From: Cornus controversa
Lineage: Eukaryota; Streptophyta; Magnoliopsida; Cornales; Cornaceae
DNA: 64,000 nucleotides
NCBI GenBank assembly: GCA_026545225.1
Contig: CM048853.1
Span: 16,184,755-16,248,754, forward strand
Direction: 5' to 3'
Shown here: one piece after another, positions 10,264 to 22,183 of the stretch
How positions within the stretch are numbered: position 1 is the stretch's first letter
Layout of the letters: each line of letters starts with the position of its first letter
The notes under the pieces: generated by a model
Seen by the model: only the letters and a program-made list of their open reading frames with translations
What the model was told of the DNA's origin: nothing
The model's database searches: none
Translations under genes and position numbers: made by a program

Positions 10264-11540
10264 GTTTAAGTTTGGGGGTAAGGCGATGCCTATTTTTGTG
10301 CTTTATTGCAATATGGGGGGAAATTTGTGTGAAATTCTTTTTGTATTAGGATTTTATTTTATTTTATTTTCTTAGTTTATTTATTTTATTTTCTTTTGTT
10401 TTATTTTTAGGTAGAATGTTTTTACATTATTCAAGGGATTAATACCTTATGTAGGTGCTTAACTTACAATTTTTGAGTATGTTTTAAATTCTTGAAAACT
10501 ATGGTTTAAATTAAGTGGTTTTAATCATGGTTTGCAATAACATATTTTGAAGTGATTAATTGTAGTTTCCTTACATGCACAGACACACTAGCATAATCTT
10601 GTGGGGTATAAACCTATGTTTTGGGTTATTGAGTTACATATGCTTGATATTAATTAGTATCTCTTGAGAATGAGTACCGATAATGTGTTTTACTTGACTT
10701 CAATGGAAAAAAAAGAAAGAAAAGAAGTGAAAAAAAAAGTGATGAATAAGCAAATCAATTTGATCCTTTTCATGAGTAACCGGGCCTCTATGCCTCAGGA
10801 AGCACGGAGTGTTCGCGTCAAAAGTGAAAGGGTGAGAAAAGATGAGCATTGGTTGTCTTGATTTGTAGCCTGACTGATTCGAGTAATTAGGTCTTCAGGG
10901 TATCTTAAAGCCTAGTGCCCTAAAGCCGTCTGGTTTGGGAGTCACTGACTGAAAGCTTGCTACATGGATCTTTCAGAAAGCTTAATAGATCAAGACATTG
11001 CACAACCAATAAAGCAATGAAAAAAAGAATGATGAAAAAAAAATGAAAAAGTCATGTATGCATGTTGGGAAGTATGATTTCAATAAGGGGAGCTAGTGAG
11101 TTGAAAGGGTATGTGCCTTAATATATTCAGAGCTTGGTTATGCTACATGAGATGATTGCTAGTTCACTTTACACGAGGGAGCTAGAGTTGATTATTTTGA
11201 GATATGTTGATGTGAATTATGCATGAGGACCATTGATTTGAATTATAGAATTTGAAAGTTTGAAATTATTCTTGAATGCAAGTTTGTAACTATGTATTGT
11301 AATCTTCTTCTTGAATTAATGTTGAAACAGAATTTTGAATGTTTGTGGGTAACATTTCTGGAAACCCTCACGAGACTATACTCGTCCACTAGGGGGAACC
11401 TAGGGGTTTAAAGGCTTGTTGCATATGCTAAATGCAATCGTTTCTCCCACGAAAGTGGAGTTTGGTAGTTTAGTTAGTATTTGTTAGTTTCCTTTGTTTT
11501 AGTTTTGTTTTATTCTATTGCTAAGGGACAAGCAATATGT

Positions 11541-11553
11541 AAGTTTGGGGGTG
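11541..11553 (+). other. E4 polypurine tract
   Basis: AAGTTTGGGGGTG directly abuts the TG of the 3' LTR, the position where plus-strand DNA synthesis is primed. Confidence 0.8.
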
Positions 11554-13061
11554 TGATCGGCGTTGAATGTTACGCATTCTAGCCTCTTAACTTATGTATT
11601 TTATTCTCTTAGTGATAGATTATTTTGTTATTTTACTTTGTTTTAGTGTTTTCTGTATTTTCAGGGCCTTAATGATTATTTCAGTTAAAACCAGAATTTT
11701 GGGCTTTTAAAGAAGACATCCAAGATGGTGAGATGAAGCCTACATCAAGGAGATTCACTCAACCATTTATTTCAACTCAAATCAGCCCAAGGAAGAGGTC
11801 CAAGAGAATTACAGCTGCTTAAGAAGGTTTCGGGCCTGAAGCCCAAATCTGCGCATAATGCAGTCTTAATCCCGTTTTGGAAAACGGACCAGAAGTCTTA
11901 TTTCCGAGCCTCAAATCGACATTATTTCCGCGTTGGGTTGAACGAAATTTGATTCTGCACACTTTTGTATTTCACGAAAATTCCGTAAATCGGACTTCTA
12001 GTGGGTCAAAAGTTGGGCCGAAGTCAGCAGGAAAAACCCACCTGATTAGTGCTGCGGGAAACCCTAATTAATTCCTAAGTGGATTAGGACTTTGGTGTAT
12101 TCTCTTGGGGAATAAAGGGAAGGCTTGGCAGCAGTTTTGAGAGAGCTTAGACAGAGAGATTGGAGAGTCTGAGAGGGCTGAAGAGAACAGAACATATTGC
12201 AGAGCCATTGGAGAACGAAGTCATACGCGTAATTCAGAAAGATGATGTCTTCTTCCTCAACAGTTGAAGCTTCTTCTTCTACCATGAGCGGCTAGTTCAT
12301 CCACTAGGGTTTTGATGTAGCCCTAACAAAGCATCAATGGTTTCATTGTTTTAATTATTGGGGACCTTTATATACATGCATAGATTGTGTAATTGTGAGG
12401 ATTCTTATTAATGAATTGAGCAATAAAAGTCTTGTAAATTCAATCTCAATGATTTCTTATCTTGTCTTAGATATTTAGTTGTTGTTATTGAACTCAATCT
12501 CTTTTGTTTTCTGTGATCATGAGAGAGATTATTACACAATGGTAATCACTGAATATATTGTTATGAGCTTTGATGGATTATGCCTAGAGAAGATGAACCA
12601 TACTGCACCCTAGATTAGAGTAGTTAGGCAGATGGCCCATGCCAATCGAAGATAGTCCATGGCTTAGCCTTAATCATATGTTATCTTCTTGACGGATGAA
12701 GGTGAGCTTGTAGCCACCGACACCACTTATGCATGATGTAATTCCCCTATAGTTGATTCAATTGACCATTGATTGTGGAGTTAGTGGTGAAGTCAAACAC
12801 CCTAGGTTTCTCTCTTATTATCTTCATTATCTGTTTACCTTTGATTTATTTTATTTTATCTTTTTAATTAGTTAAAAATCAGAATTCTTTTCTTATAAAT
12901 TTAATTAGAATTAGTTCTGTGTTCCAACTCATCAGAACATAATCCCTGAGGTACGATACCCATTCCTTTCGATAGCCCTATTCTGCAAGGAATTCGTTCT
13001 ATTGCGAAGTGTGGTAATTTTTAATTGATATACTTTTTGAGTCACACTCACACACGAATCA
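11554..13061 (+). repeat. E4 3' LTR
   Basis: 1508 bp, same ends and same length as the 5' LTR at 1937-3444, with about one base difference by eye. Confidence 0.95.
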
Positions 13062-13066
13062 CAACC
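13062..13066. repeat. Target-site duplication of E4, right copy
   Basis: CAACC, matching 1932-1936. Confidence 0.9.
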
Positions 13067-16000
13067 TTTGGCCATTAACCTTCATCAACGTAGTTTCAAA
13101 CAATTGCTCATCCGGGAATGAGTCTCGAATAGGTAATGCACCGAATACCGGCTCAGACTCGATTCGAGATAAATGATCCGCTACCACATTCTCCGTCCCA
13201 TTTTTGTCTTTTATTTCCAAATCAAATTCTTGCAGCAATAAAATCCACCGAATAAGACGCGGTTTGGTTTCTTTCTTTGCCAATAAGTGTCTCAATGCTG
13301 CATGATCAGAGTAGACAACCACCTTGGACCCCAATAAATAAGAACAAAATTTGTGCAAGGTAAACACTACAGCTAGAAACTCTTTCTCTGTGGTTGTATA
13401 ATTGAGTTGGGCATCAGAGAGAGTCTTACTAGCATAGTAGATGACATGTGGTCGTTTCTCTTCCCTCTATCCCAACACGGCTCCTACTGCATAATCAGAG
13501 GCATCACACATGATTTCAAAAGGTATAGCCCATTTTGGAGACTGCATAATTGGTGCAGAGGATAACAGAGACCGAAGCTTTTCAAAAGCTTTCACACAAT
13601 CTTCATCAAAGATAAAGGGAACATCTTTAGATAACAAATGGCATAATGGTCGAGCCACTTTACTGAAATCCTTGATGAATCTTCTATAGAACCCGGCATG
13701 GCCTAAGAAAGATCGAACTTGCCTTACCGAAGTTGGATGAGGCAGAGTTGCAATTAGATCGATCTTTGCTTTATCAACTTCAATGCCCCTCTCTGAAACA
13801 ATATGGCCCAATACAATACCTTCTTTCACCATAAAGTGGCTCTTCTCCCAACTAAGTACCAGATTCCGTTCTCGGCACCTTTGAAGCACAAGTGATAAAT
13901 TGCTCAAACAATGTTCAAAAGATGATCCAAAAACAGAGAAGTCATCCATAAACACCTCCAAGAATTTTTCCACCATGTCAGAAAAGATGGCCATCATACA
14001 CCTTTGGAATGTAGCCGGAGCATTACATAATCCAAACGGCATACGACGATACGCAAAAGTACCAAAGGGACAAGTGAAAGTGGTCTTCTCTTGATCTTCT
14101 GGATCCATAGCTACTTGGTTATAACCAGAGTAGCCATCCAGAAAGCAATAATAGCTCTGACCAGCTAACCTTTCAAGTATTTGATCAATGAATGGAAGAG
14201 GGAAGTGATCCTTCCTTGTCATAGAATTGAGCTTTTTGTAATCAATGCAAACACGCCAACCTGTGGCAGTACGTTGTGGAACAAGCTCTCCTATGGAGTT
14301 AGGGACAATGGCAAGACTAGATTTCTTTGGAACCACTTGTGTCGGACTCACCCATGTGCTGTCAGAAATTGGATAAATGATTCCTGCATCAAGTAACTTG
14401 ACAACCTCTTTCTTTACCACCTCCTTCATGTTGGGGTTCAGTCGCCTCTATGCCTCTCTAGTTGGCTTACATCCTTCTTCCAAATGGATTTTGTGCATGC
14501 AAACTGAGGGATCAATGCCCTTAAGATCAGCAACACTCCATCCAATTGCTTCACGATGTTGGTATAAAACCTCTACTAAGCTCTTCTCTTGAATTTCTGT
14601 CAGATCAGAGGCAATTATAACAGGAAGAGTTTTCTGTGCCCCCAAGAATACATACTTCAATTTGTCAGGCAAAGGCTTCAACTCTAATTCTGGAGGGGAC
14701 TCTAATGAAGGCACTAAGGGAGTGCTAGAGAGAAAGGGTAGTGGCTCAATTGGAATTCTCCATGGTGGAGTATTCTGAATAGCATCCACTTCTCGCATAA
14801 CATGCACTTCTTCACACAACCCTTCATCATTAATGTTCTCAAAGTCATAAAAAGACTTACATACCTCCAGGGAGTTTCGAGATGTAGAGGATGAAATAAA
14901 TTCCTCCACACATTCATCAATATCATCCATGCAGAACACATCACTCTGATCTGGGGGGTGTTGGATAGCATTGAACACATTGAGCTTGACATTCATGTTG
15001 CCAAAGGAAATATCCATGATCCTCGACCTACAATTTATGCAAGCATCAGCAGTAGCTAAGAAAGGTCGACCAAGGATCACAGGAATGTGCCTCTTCGGAT
15101 TTTGAACTGGCTCAGTGTCAAGTACAATGAAATCAACAGGAAAGTAGAACTTGTCCATTTTAATGAGCACATCTTCTATGATTCCTTGGGGTTGCTTTGT
15201 TGATCTGTCTGCAAATTGTAATACCACCGAGGTAGGCTTCAATTCTCCCAAGCCCAATTGTAAATAGACTGAATAGGGTAGCAAATTCACACTTGCACCC
15301 AAATCAAGAAGAGCTTTATCCACATGGTGCTCCCCAATAATGCATGAGATAGTTGGAGCACCAGGATCTTTGTACTTGGGAGGAGTACACTGCTGAATTA
15401 TTGAACTTACTTGTTGTGGCAGCATTACTTTCTTTGGCACATGACTTTTAGAACGCCTTTTCTGAGTGCACAAGTCCTTCAAAAATTTTGCATAAGGAGG
15501 AATTTGCTTGATTGCATCAAGGAGTGGCAAATTAATCTTCCACTTGGCAAAACACCTCCATCATGTCATGCAGCTTGTCCCCTTGCTTCCCTAACTTAGA
15601 TGCTTCAAGAAAACGTTGTGGGAAAGGAGCCTTGGGCTCATAAGGAAATTCAGCACTTGGACTTGTGATCACTTTTTCTTCTTCTTTCTTTTCACCCACC
15701 TTATTGTCAATTATTTTCCCACTTCTCAAAGTGGTAATGGCTTGAACTTGCTCATGGTGTGGGTTGCTTGTGGAAGCTTGCATCCCTCTTGGATTAGCAA
15801 TTGGTTGACTATGGAGCTTCCCTTCTTCTCTTCTACTCAATGAAGTAGCAAGCTGTCCAAACTGAGATTACAGTTTGGCAATGGATTGAGAATGCGAGTG
15901 CACTAGCTGAACTGTAGATTGTACTGTTGCTGAAGTAGCTTGCACTGTCTCTATAAGAGAATCGAGCTTGTCAAATTTAGACAAGGTAAGAGTCAGCTTG

Positions 16001-16077
16001 TCTTCAATAGCAGAAATTCTTTGGGCCATAGGACTTTGTGTTTGATATTGCTGTTGAGGCACAAAAGTCCTAGGTTG

Positions 16078-16082
16078 ATATG
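16078..16082. repeat. Target-site duplication of E5, left copy
   Basis: ATATG, repeated at 23619-23623. Confidence 0.9.
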
Positions 16083-17517
16083 TGATCGGCATTGAATGTT
16101 ACGCATTCTAACCTCTTAATTTATATATTTTATTCTCCTAGTGATAGATTATTTTGTGATTTTACTTTGTTTTAGTGTTTTCTGTATTTTCAGGGCCTTA
16201 ATGATTATTTCAGTTAAAACCGTGATTTTGGGCTTTTAAAGATTACATGCAAGATGGTTAGATGAAGCCTACATCAAAGGGATCCATTGAACTCCATATT
16301 TTAACTCAAATCAGCCCAAGATAGAGGTCCAAGAGAATTACAACTGCTTAAGAAGGTTTCGGGCCTGAAGCCCAAATCTGCGCATAATGCAGTCTTAATC
16401 CCGTTTTGGAAAACGGACCAGAAGTCTTATTTTCGAGCCTCCAATTGACATAATTCTCGCGTTGGGTTGAACGAAATTTGATTCTGCACACTTTTATATT
16501 TCACGAAAATTCCGTAAATCGGACTTTTAGTGGGTCAAAAGTTGGGCCGAAGTCAGCAGAAAAAATCCACCTGATTAGTGCTGCGGGAAAACCTAATTTA
16601 TTCCTAATTGGATTAGGACTTTGATGTATTCTCTTGGCTATTTAAAGTGACAAATTAGGGCTGTATTAAAGAGGCTTGGCAGCAGCTTTGAAGAGCTTTT
16701 GGAATAGAGAATCTTTGGAGAACAAGGCGTATCATGAGCGGCTAGTTCAGCCACCAGGGTTTTGATGGAGCCCTAACTAAACATCACTGGTTTGATTGTT
16801 CTAATTATTGGGGATTTTTGTATTCATTCATAGATTGTGTAATTTAGAGGATTCTTATTATAGAATTGAGCAATAAAAGTCTTATAAATTCAGTTTCAAT
16901 GATTTCTTATCTTGTCTTAGATATTTGATTGTTGTTATTGAACTCGTCCCTCTTGTTTTCTGTGATCATGAGAGTGATTATTACACAATAGTTTTTATTG
17001 AATATATCATTAAAAGCTTTGATGGATTATGCCTAGAGAAGATGAACCATACTGCACCCTAGATTAGAGTAGTTAGGCAGATGGCCCATGCCAATCGAAG
17101 ATAGTCCATGACTTAGCCTTAATCATATGTTATCTTCTTGACGGATGAAGGTGAGCTTGTAGCCACCGACACCACTTATGCATGATATGATGCCCCATAG
17201 TTAGTTCAATTGACCATTGATTGTGAAGTTAGTGGTGAAATCAATTACCCTAGACTTATCTTATATTCTCTACACTCCTTAGTTTTTCTTGCTTTTGTTC
17301 AATTGCTTCATTAGTTAATTTAGTTTTAAAAATCAGAATTTACTTCTTTTAAATTTAATTAGAATTAATTCCTTATATCCAACACAGTCAGACCACAGTC
17401 CCTGAGGTACGATACCCATTCCTTTCGATAGCCCTATTCTGCAAGGAATTCGTTCTATTGCGAAGTGTGGAAATTTTTAATTGATATACTTTTTGAGTCA
17501 CACTCACACACGAACCA
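16083..17517 (+). repeat. E5 5' LTR
   Basis: Begins TGATCGGCATTG. The 3' third is very close to the E4 LTR; the middle differs and carries TATTTAAAG near 16639, a good TATA candidate, followed by a different leader. Confidence 0.93.
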
Positions 17518-17522
17518 ATTTT

Positions 17523-17540
17523 TGGCGCCGTTGCCGGGGA
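17523..17540 (+). other. E5 primer binding site (tRNA-Asp)
   Basis: Identical 18-base site to E4, five bases after the LTR. Confidence 0.95.
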
Positions 17541-17843
17541 CTGTCTATTTGATTGTTTGGATTTTTAGAATTAGTTCTAATTAGATTTTTAGTTTAGGAA
17601 ATTTTTTTTTTATTTTTTATTTTTATTTTTCTTTTATTTATTTTATTTTATTTTATTATTATTATTATTATTATTTTTTTTGTTTTCTTTTCAGTTACTA
17701 ATTAGTTTTATTTTATTTTTATTTTTTATTTTTTATTTTTTTTATTTGCTACTAACCTGTTTTTTTTTATTTTTTTCTTTTATTTTCTTTTCCGGTACTT
17801 CAATCACCATACCATTGAGTAAGAGGAAAAGATTATTTACATC

Positions 17844-19682
17844 ATGGATGGTGTGCGTGGTAATAATGAGGACAACAACATTGTGCCTAATGTTGTTTTG
17901 GAAAGCGTGAGATTGCTTAGAGACTACTATGTCCTAGAGACATACAATTCACCAGCTGATTTTCAATTGCCTGATGTCACTACACAGAACTATGAGATCA
18001 AGCCCAGTATCATTCATATGTTGCCATCCTATTTTGGGTTGACTCATGAGGATCCGTACAAGCACTTGGATGAATTTTTAGAAGTTTGCTCATTAACGAA
18101 AATTCACAACTTCTCTGAAGATGCTTTTCGGATGCGACTCTTTCCATTCTCTCTAAAGGAAAAGGCCAAGTATTGGTTCAGATCTCTACCGGCGATCTCT
18201 ATCACTACATGGACTCAAATGCAAAGTGAGTTCTTGAAGAAATATTTTCCAATAGGGAGGACCAATCAATTCAGACGTGCTATCACTGGTTTCTCTCAAT
18301 TTGAGGGGGAACAATTTTTTGAGACATGGGAGAGATTCAAGGACCTTCTTAGGAAGTGTCCTCATCACCAAGTTCCAAAGTGGCAGTTAGTGCAGTGTTT
18401 CTATGAGGGACTTACAGAAAATAACAGACAAATGGTGGATGTATCATGTGGTGGTACTTTTATGTTAAAAAGTGAAGATGAAGCATGGACTTTGTTCGAG
18501 AATCTCAGTGACAATTCTTTGCAACATGTGTCTTCATCTCGTTCTAGCAGACCAACCCATTCAAGGAAGGCAGAAGATATTTTTGAGGTTGGTTCTACAG
18601 ATGCTATGTCTACCATTGTGGATGCTGTGTCACAGAGAGTGGTGCAACTCATGGCGGCTGGTCATGTTCCTAATCAATCTTCATATCCTTCTATTTTTGA
18701 GCCATGTGATTTTTGCTCGAGTCCTATGCACCATGTGAATAATTGTCCTTCACTTGGACAGTTTTTCAATCTTCCACAAGAGCAAGGGGCAGCAATGCAG
18801 CCCACTTTTCAACCTCAGAACTATGTGCCTTCACAATCATATCAAGAACAAGTTCCTATGGCACAGAGGTATGCAGCCATTGAGGACAAGATGACGATTC
18901 TCCTAGCAAAAATTGAGAAGCTTGACTCTATTGTAGAGACAGTGCAAGCCACTGCAGCAACACTTCAATCCACTGCTCAACTGGTTCATTCTCACTTTCA
19001 GTCGATTGCCAAACTGGAATCTCAGTTTGGACAACTTGTCAATGCCGTGAGTAGAAGAGAAGATGGGAAACTACCAAGCCAACCAGTTGCCAACCCAAGA
19101 GGGGTTCATGTCCTTAACAATATTTCTTCTTCAAGCAACCCACACCATGAACAATTTAAAGCCATCACCACTCTCAGAAGTGGAGAAATAAGTGACAACA
19201 AGGTAGGGGAGAAGAAGCTTGATGAAGAAGAGGTGACAAAGGCTCCTAATTTTGAAATTTCTCATGAGCCTAAGGTGAAATTGAATAATTTTAATGCCAT
19301 TCAACATCCTCTAGATGAGAGTGAATGTTTCTTCATGGAAGGTTTTGATGATTATATTGAAGAAGTTCATCCGGTTGCTCTATCACATGATGTTGAGAAG
19401 TCCATTGAGGGGGTGAATGATTTACTTGGTGTAGTGGCCATGAAAAATACTCCACCTTGGAGGATTCCGATTGAGCCATTGCCTATTCTTTCTAGCACTC
19501 CTCCGATGCCATCATTAGAGTCTCCTCCATGGGTAAAATTGAAACATCTTCCGTCAAGACAGAGAGATGTGTTTTTTGAAGCCAATGACACCATTCCGGT
19601 CACTTTGAGTTCGACACAAGAAGGTGAGGATCATATAGGAGGGACGAAATTAAATCTCCTCAAGAGATGTGGCATTGGGTGA
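17844..19682 (+). CDS. E5 Gag protein
   Basis: 612-residue open frame. Gag core at about residues 25-240 (LRDYYVLETY, AKYWFRSLPAISITTW), zinc-knuckle-like CDFCSSPMHHVNNC at 288-301, a heptad-rich coiled-coil segment at about 340-400 (IEDKMTILLAKIEKLDSIVE), then a tail related to the region that lies just before reverse transcriptase in E4 (NTPPWRIPIEPLP). Expected role: particle assembly and packaging of its own RNA. The frame is long and open despite 1 percent LTR divergence, suggesting it was kept for use. The upstream leader (about 17580-17815) is extremely T-rich. The start ATG 17844 is inferred from alignment to E4 Gag. Confidence 0.85.
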   Translation: MDGVRGNNEDNNIVPNVVLESVRLLRDYYVLETYNSPADFQLPDVTTQNYEIKPSIIHMLPSYFGLTHEDPYKHLDEFLEVCSLTKIHNFSEDAFRMRLFPFSLKEKAKYWFRSLPAISITTWTQMQSEFLKKYFPIGRTNQFRRAITGFSQFEGEQFFETWERFKDLLRKCPHHQVPKWQLVQCFYEGLTENNRQMVDVSCGGTFMLKSEDEAWTLFENLSDNSLQHVSSSRSSRPTHSRKAEDIFEVGSTDAMSTIVDAVSQRVVQLMAAGHVPNQSSYPSIFEPCDFCSSPMHHVNNCPSLGQFFNLPQEQGAAMQPTFQPQNYVPSQSYQEQVPMAQRYAAIEDKMTILLAKIEKLDSIVETVQATAATLQSTAQLVHSHFQSIAKLESQFGQLVNAVSRREDGKLPSQPVANPRGVHVLNNISSSSNPHHEQFKAITTLRSGEISDNKVGEKKLDEEEVTKAPNFEISHEPKVKLNNFNAIQHPLDESECFFMEGFDDYIEEVHPVALSHDVEKSIEGVNDLLGVVAMKNTPPWRIPIEPLPILSSTPPMPSLESPPWVKLKHLPSRQRDVFFEANDTIPVTLSSTQEGEDHIGGTKLNLLKRCGIG

Positions 19683-20050
19683 ACTTTCAATTGAAGTCGA
19701 TGACCGTCTCCTACGGACCTTAAATTGTAGGATTTGTATGTATTTCTATCCTTTAATTTCTTTAGTTTTCTTTTATTTTTATTTTTATTTTATTTTATTT
19801 TATTTTATTATTTTTTTAGTTTATGTATTTCTTTATTTTTCTTCCATTATTAGGTGTGTTTTAATGTGTTTTCTTTGAGTTTTTGATGTATAAGTTGCTT
19901 CCGGGGGATGTCAAGAGGTGTATCGAGGTATTTGGACTCAAAATAGGTGAAAAAACGAGCTCTCGGTCGACCTTGGGCGATGGAGACTCCAAAAATACAC
20001 GTCCCGGTCGACCTTGGGCGATGGAGGCCGAAACAGGCATCAACCGGGGG

Positions 20051-20158
20051 GATCGATCGCCCAAACAAGGGGGGATCGATCGCCCCCATTTTTTCCCAAG
20101 CTAGGAGGGCAACCAGCTGGGCGATCGATCGCCCAGCCCTAGGGGGATCGATCGCCCC
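20051..20158 (+). repeat. GATCGATCGCCC palindrome array (E5)
   Basis: Four copies at 20051-20062, about 20074-20085, 20119-20134 (GGGCGATCGATCGCCC) and 20146-20157. Spacing follows E4 closely although the intervening sequence has diverged. Confidence 0.85.
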
Positions 20159-20882
20159 AGCCCATCTAGGCCCAGCTGCTCTGATTTTGTGCTATTTCGC
20201 TCCCTCTTCAAAACTTATATGCTCCCACTTGAAAATACATCACTTTGGTGCCTCTTTGTGCCTCTCCTACATCAATATACACTCTAAAATCTTCCACTTT
20301 TATTTTCATAAACCTACTTGATCATCATCATTCATCACCATCATCATCCATTCCAATCTATTTTTCTCCATCCTCATTAAATGATCAATTTTCTTAAGTT
20401 TCTTCTTCCCAAGGAAGTAGACTTTGTTTGAAAAATTGGTTGGATTTCTTTGAGAGGTTTTGTGCTACAAGTTTGGGGGAGGACATTACACATTGACTGT
20501 GGATTATTTGGTTGTGTTTGATGCTCCATTCCGGCCATGACTTAGATGCTTCGGTACCACCTTTTCCTTGATTTTTCGGAGGTAACTATCCTTTGTATTT
20601 TTATTTTTATTTTATTTTTTTTTCTTCTTTATTTTATTTTATTTATTTTTTCTTTCTTTCTTTTTTCAGTAAAAAAAAAAAAAATTCTATTTCATATTTA
20701 TTTTCACCTATACTATTTCACTTGGTCTTTGGGGTATAGTGGTTTGTTTTGACAGGTTGAAACATCCAAGTTTGGGGGTGTGCTTGCATTGCCTTCATAC
20801 TATTGATTTGCTCTATTTTCTTGCCACTATTCTTCGGATTCCTGGTAATATCGTTCTTACTCTTCTCTATGCTTCAATTGGG

Positions 20883-20904
20883 TGTACATTGAGGACAATG
20901 TACA
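20883..20904 (+). other. Conserved hairpin (E5)
   Basis: Same TGTACATTG / AGGA / CAATGTACA structure as 10242-10263, followed by a polypurine-like motif at 20909. Confidence 0.7.
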
Positions 20905-22170
20905 GTTTAAGTTTGGGAGTGAGGCGATGCCTATTTGTGTGCTTTATTGCAATATGGGGGGAAATTTGTGTGAAATTCTTTTTGTATTAGGATTTTATTT
21001 TATTTTATTTTCTTAGTTTGTTTTTTATTTTATTTTGTTTTATTTTTAGATAGAATGTTTTGACATCATTCAAGGGATTAATACCTTATGTAGGTGCTTA
21101 ACTTGCAATTTTTGAGTATGTTTGAAAATTTTGAAAACTGTGATTTAAATTAAGTGGTTTGAATCATGGTTTGCAATAACATATTTTGAAGTGATTAATT
21201 TTAGTTTCCTTACATGCACAGGCACACTAGCATAATCTTGTGGGGTATAAACCTATGTTTTGAGTTATTGAGTTACATATGCTTGATATTAATTAGTATC
21301 TCTTGAGAATGAGTACCGATGATGTGTTATACTTGACTTTAATGAAAAAAGAAAGAAAAGAAGTGAAAAAAAAGAAAAAAAAGTGATGAATAAGCAAATC
21401 AATTTGATCCTTTTCATGAGTAACCGGGCCTCTATGCCTCAGGAAGCACGGAGTGTTCGCGTCAAAAGTGAAAGGGTGAGGAAAGATGAGCATTGGTTGT
21501 CTTGATTTGTAGCCTGACTGATTCGAGTAATTAGGTCTTCGGGGTATCTCAAAGCCTAGTGCCCTAAAGCCATCTGGTTTGGGAGTCACTGACTGAAAGC
21601 TTGCTACATGGATCTTTCAGAAAGCTTAATAGATCAAGACATTGCACAACCAATAAAGCAATGAAAAAAAAATATGAAAAAGTCATGTATGCATGTTGGG
21701 AAGTATGATTTCAATAAGGGGAGCTAGTGAGTTGAAAGGGTATGTGCCTTAATATATTCAGAGCTTGGTTATTCTACATGAGAGGACTGCTAGTTCACTT
21801 TACACGAGGGAACTAGAGTTAATTATTTTGAGATATGTTGATGTGAATTATGCATGGGGACCATTGATTTGAATGATGGAATTTAGAAATTTGAAATTAT
21901 TCTTGAATGCAAGTTTGTAACTATGTATTGTAATTTTCTTCTTGAATTAATGTTGAAACAGAATTTTGAATGTTTGTGGGTAACATTTCTGGAAACTCTC
22001 ACGAGACTATACTCGTCCACTAGGGGGAACCTAGGGGTTTAAAGGCTTGTTGCATATGCTAAATGCAATCGTTTCTCCCACGAAAGTGGAGTTGGGTAGT
22101 TTATTTAGTATTTGTTAGTTTCTTTATTTTAGTTTTGTTTTATTCTATTGCTAAGGGACTAGCAATATGT

Positions 22171-22183
22171 AAGTTTGGGGGTG
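22171..22183 (+). other. E5 polypurine tract
   Basis: AAGTTTGGGGGTG directly before the 3' LTR. Confidence 0.8.

Larger units (their letters stand above)
9887..11553 (+). other. E4 3' untranslated region
   Basis: AT-rich, with no coding frame worth noting. Holds T/A-rich tracts, a perfect hairpin (10242-10263), two internal polypurine-like motifs and the terminal polypurine tract. It is kept almost unchanged in E5 and E1, which suggests RNA-level constraint. Confidence 0.8.
1937..13061 (+). mobile_element. E4, Athila-type LTR retroelement, looks whole apart from absence of integrase
   Basis: Complete from LTR to LTR (11125 bp): 5' LTR 1937-3444, tRNA-Asp primer site 3450-3467, gag-pol in one frame 3589-7854, palindrome array and TATA box around 8187-8333, ORF2 8744-9886, 3' untranslated region with polypurine-like motifs, and 3' LTR 11554-13061. 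TSD is CAACC. The two LTRs are both 1508 bp and differ by about one base by eye, so insertion is very recent (tens of thousands of years if a rice-like rate of 1.3e-8 per site per year applies). I see no integrase domain, so transposition probably depended on integrase from another element. It sits inside the pol of an older relative (E3) in opposite orientation. Confidence 0.95.
13062..16082 (-). mobile_element. E3 middle piece: pol and 3' part of gag (minus strand, broken)
   Basis: Reads on the minus strand from Gag's C-terminal part through protease (DLGASVNLLP), reverse transcriptase ([14 protein letters not shown]) and RNase H ([11 protein letters not shown]), closely matching the E4 polyprotein. 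It is interrupted by E4 on its pol side and E5 on its gag side and has a few breaks of its own. As in E4, no integrase is seen. Being a close relative of E4, it shows that the family inserts into its own copies. Confidence 0.93.
19683..22183 (+). other. E5 region downstream of gag, non-coding
   Basis: Parallels the E4 spacer and 3' untranslated region without recognisable ORF2: repeated GGTCGACCTTGGGCGATG-type blocks near 19970-20030, the palindrome array, motif copies AAGTTTGGGGG at 20469 and 20768, a variant at 20909, and the terminal tract at 22171. Confidence 0.75.

Noticed and set aside
12064-12285. Minus-strand 73-residue frame with MVEEEASTVEEED, seen again at 2447, 25713 and 46838
   Set aside because: It lies within every LTR of this family; recurrence reflects LTR copies, and no regulatory or protein context supports a gene.
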